From an uncultured Zoogloea sp. (lineage in GTDB: Bacteria > Pseudomonadota > Gammaproteobacteria > Burkholderiales > Rhodocyclaceae): 8,694 nucleotides of DNA. The position numbers were made by a program, and so were the translations under genes. The stretch spans positions 1 through 8,694 of the forward strand of contig CALBTT010000098.1 of the NCBI GenBank assembly GCA_937967645.1, read 5' to 3'. How positions within the stretch are numbered: the stretch's first letter is position 1; the number at the start of each line of letters is the position of its first letter. Below, piece by piece: positions 6,038 to 8,694 of this stretch. The notes beneath the pieces were generated by a model that searched no databases, was not told the origin of the DNA, and saw nothing but the letters and a program-made list of their open reading frames with translations.

Positions 6038-6247
6038 CACGCCTCCGGCTGACGTGGCGCCCCGCACCGGGGCGTGAGCACCGTGCCCCTGCATCAGTTT
6101 GGGGAACATTAAAAGGACTGGAGTCATGGATATGCTCTAAAATGGTGCGCCTTGCGGCAAAAACCTGATGCAACGGCCTCTGCATCCGCCCTCCCCGGGC
6201 CCGCAGCAGGTCCACACCACGCCGCCTCAGCCTCCATCACCGCAGCC
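6038..6247 (+). other. Leader region upstream of the sensor kinase
   Basis: A 210-base stretch holding the GC hairpin at 6058-6074, then an AT-richer patch (6101-6145) with TAAAAT at 6138-6143 as a possible -10 hexamer without a clear -35. The kinase frame is open back to TAA 6110-6112, so a longer N-terminus starting at TTG 6152 is possible. Short frames at 6126-6140 and 6142-6168 (4 and 8 codons) are too small to support as genes. Confidence 0.35.
6058..6074 (+). terminator. Weak terminator-like hairpin after the nucleoside deaminase
   Basis: CGCCCCG-CAC-CGGGGCG is a perfect 7-base-pair GC stem with a three-base loop, 20 bases after the deaminase stop. No T-run follows on the plus strand (TGAGCACCG comes next), so it is not a complete intrinsic terminator. 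It may stall polymerase, protect the 3' end of the message, or be chance in GC-rich DNA. Confidence 0.35.
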
Positions 6248-8649
<2,402 letters not shown>

Positions 8650-8694
8650 AGATCGGAAGAGCGTCGTGTAGGGAAAGAGTGTAGATCTCGGTGG
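8650..8694. other. Illumina P5/TruSeq adapter contamination
   Basis: The last 45 bases begin AGATCGGAAGAGCGTCGTGT, then read GGGAAAGAGTGTAGATCTCG and GTGG. This is the reverse complement of the Illumina universal (P5) adapter without a visible mismatch, broken off before its final 13 bases. It is synthetic and should be trimmed. The first A (8650) could be either genomic or adapter. It creates the false stop codon of the sensor kinase. Confidence 0.98.

Noticed and set aside
6126..6168. Tiny frames of 4 and 8 codons upstream of the kinase, one behind a GGAG sequence
   Set aside because: They are too short to judge, and the codons show no regulatory pattern such as repeated residues of an attenuator leader.

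Overview
The window is GC-rich, gene-dense bacterial DNA. A PEP-CTERM sorting tail, purine deaminases of the Pseudomonas/Betaproteobacteria type and a large PAS-containing sensor kinase point to a Gram-negative proteobacterium. A Rhodocyclales-like betaproteobacterium is the best guess, by inference only. The piece looks like a whole short-read contig or its end: the last 45 bases are Illumina P5/TruSeq adapter, not genome.

Layout from left to right. (1) Bases 3-125 hold the C-terminus of a glutathione peroxidase on the + strand. (2) Convergent to it, 140-2377 (-) is one continuous frame encoding two exported proteins in a row. The first is a complete small PEP-CTERM protein (signal peptide, beta-rich domain, VPEP plus membrane helix plus Arg tail). 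The second is a complete PQQ-dependent glucose/sorbosone dehydrogenase-like beta-propeller with its own signal peptide. The junction looks like two operon genes joined by loss of a stop codon, or by a one-base indel. A sigma-54-like promoter lies upstream at 2449-2464. (3) 2648-3130 (+) is an unrecognised protein of about 160 aa. (4) 3139-4188 (-) is an adenine deaminase of the adenosine deaminase superfamily. (5) 4296-5384 (-) is a periplasmic BMP/Med-family ABC-transporter binding protein, followed by a clear intrinsic terminator. (6) 5546-6037 (+), divergent from the BMP gene, is a CDA-fold guanine/nucleoside deaminase. (7) 6248 to the contig end (+) is a membrane sensor histidine kinase with a Cache-like periplasmic region, two PAS domains, HisKA and an ATPase domain cut off just before the G2 box by the adapter.

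The central block (adenine deaminase, BMP-family binding protein, guanine/nucleoside deaminase) reads as a purine capture and salvage locus. The binding protein would deliver a purine or nucleoside to an ABC importer whose other subunits are not here, and two unrelated zinc deaminases would process the bases. The PEP-CTERM/dehydrogenase locus belongs to cell-envelope and extracellular polymer biology. The kinase may sense a small periplasmic ligand, but nothing in the window identifies it.

No tRNA, rRNA, CRISPR array, insertion sequence or phage gene is visible, and no intergenic stretch exceeds 300 bases. I did not find an undescribed defence-type or mobile system. The points most worth checking are the PEP-CTERM/dehydrogenase fusion and its junction, and the adapter at the end.
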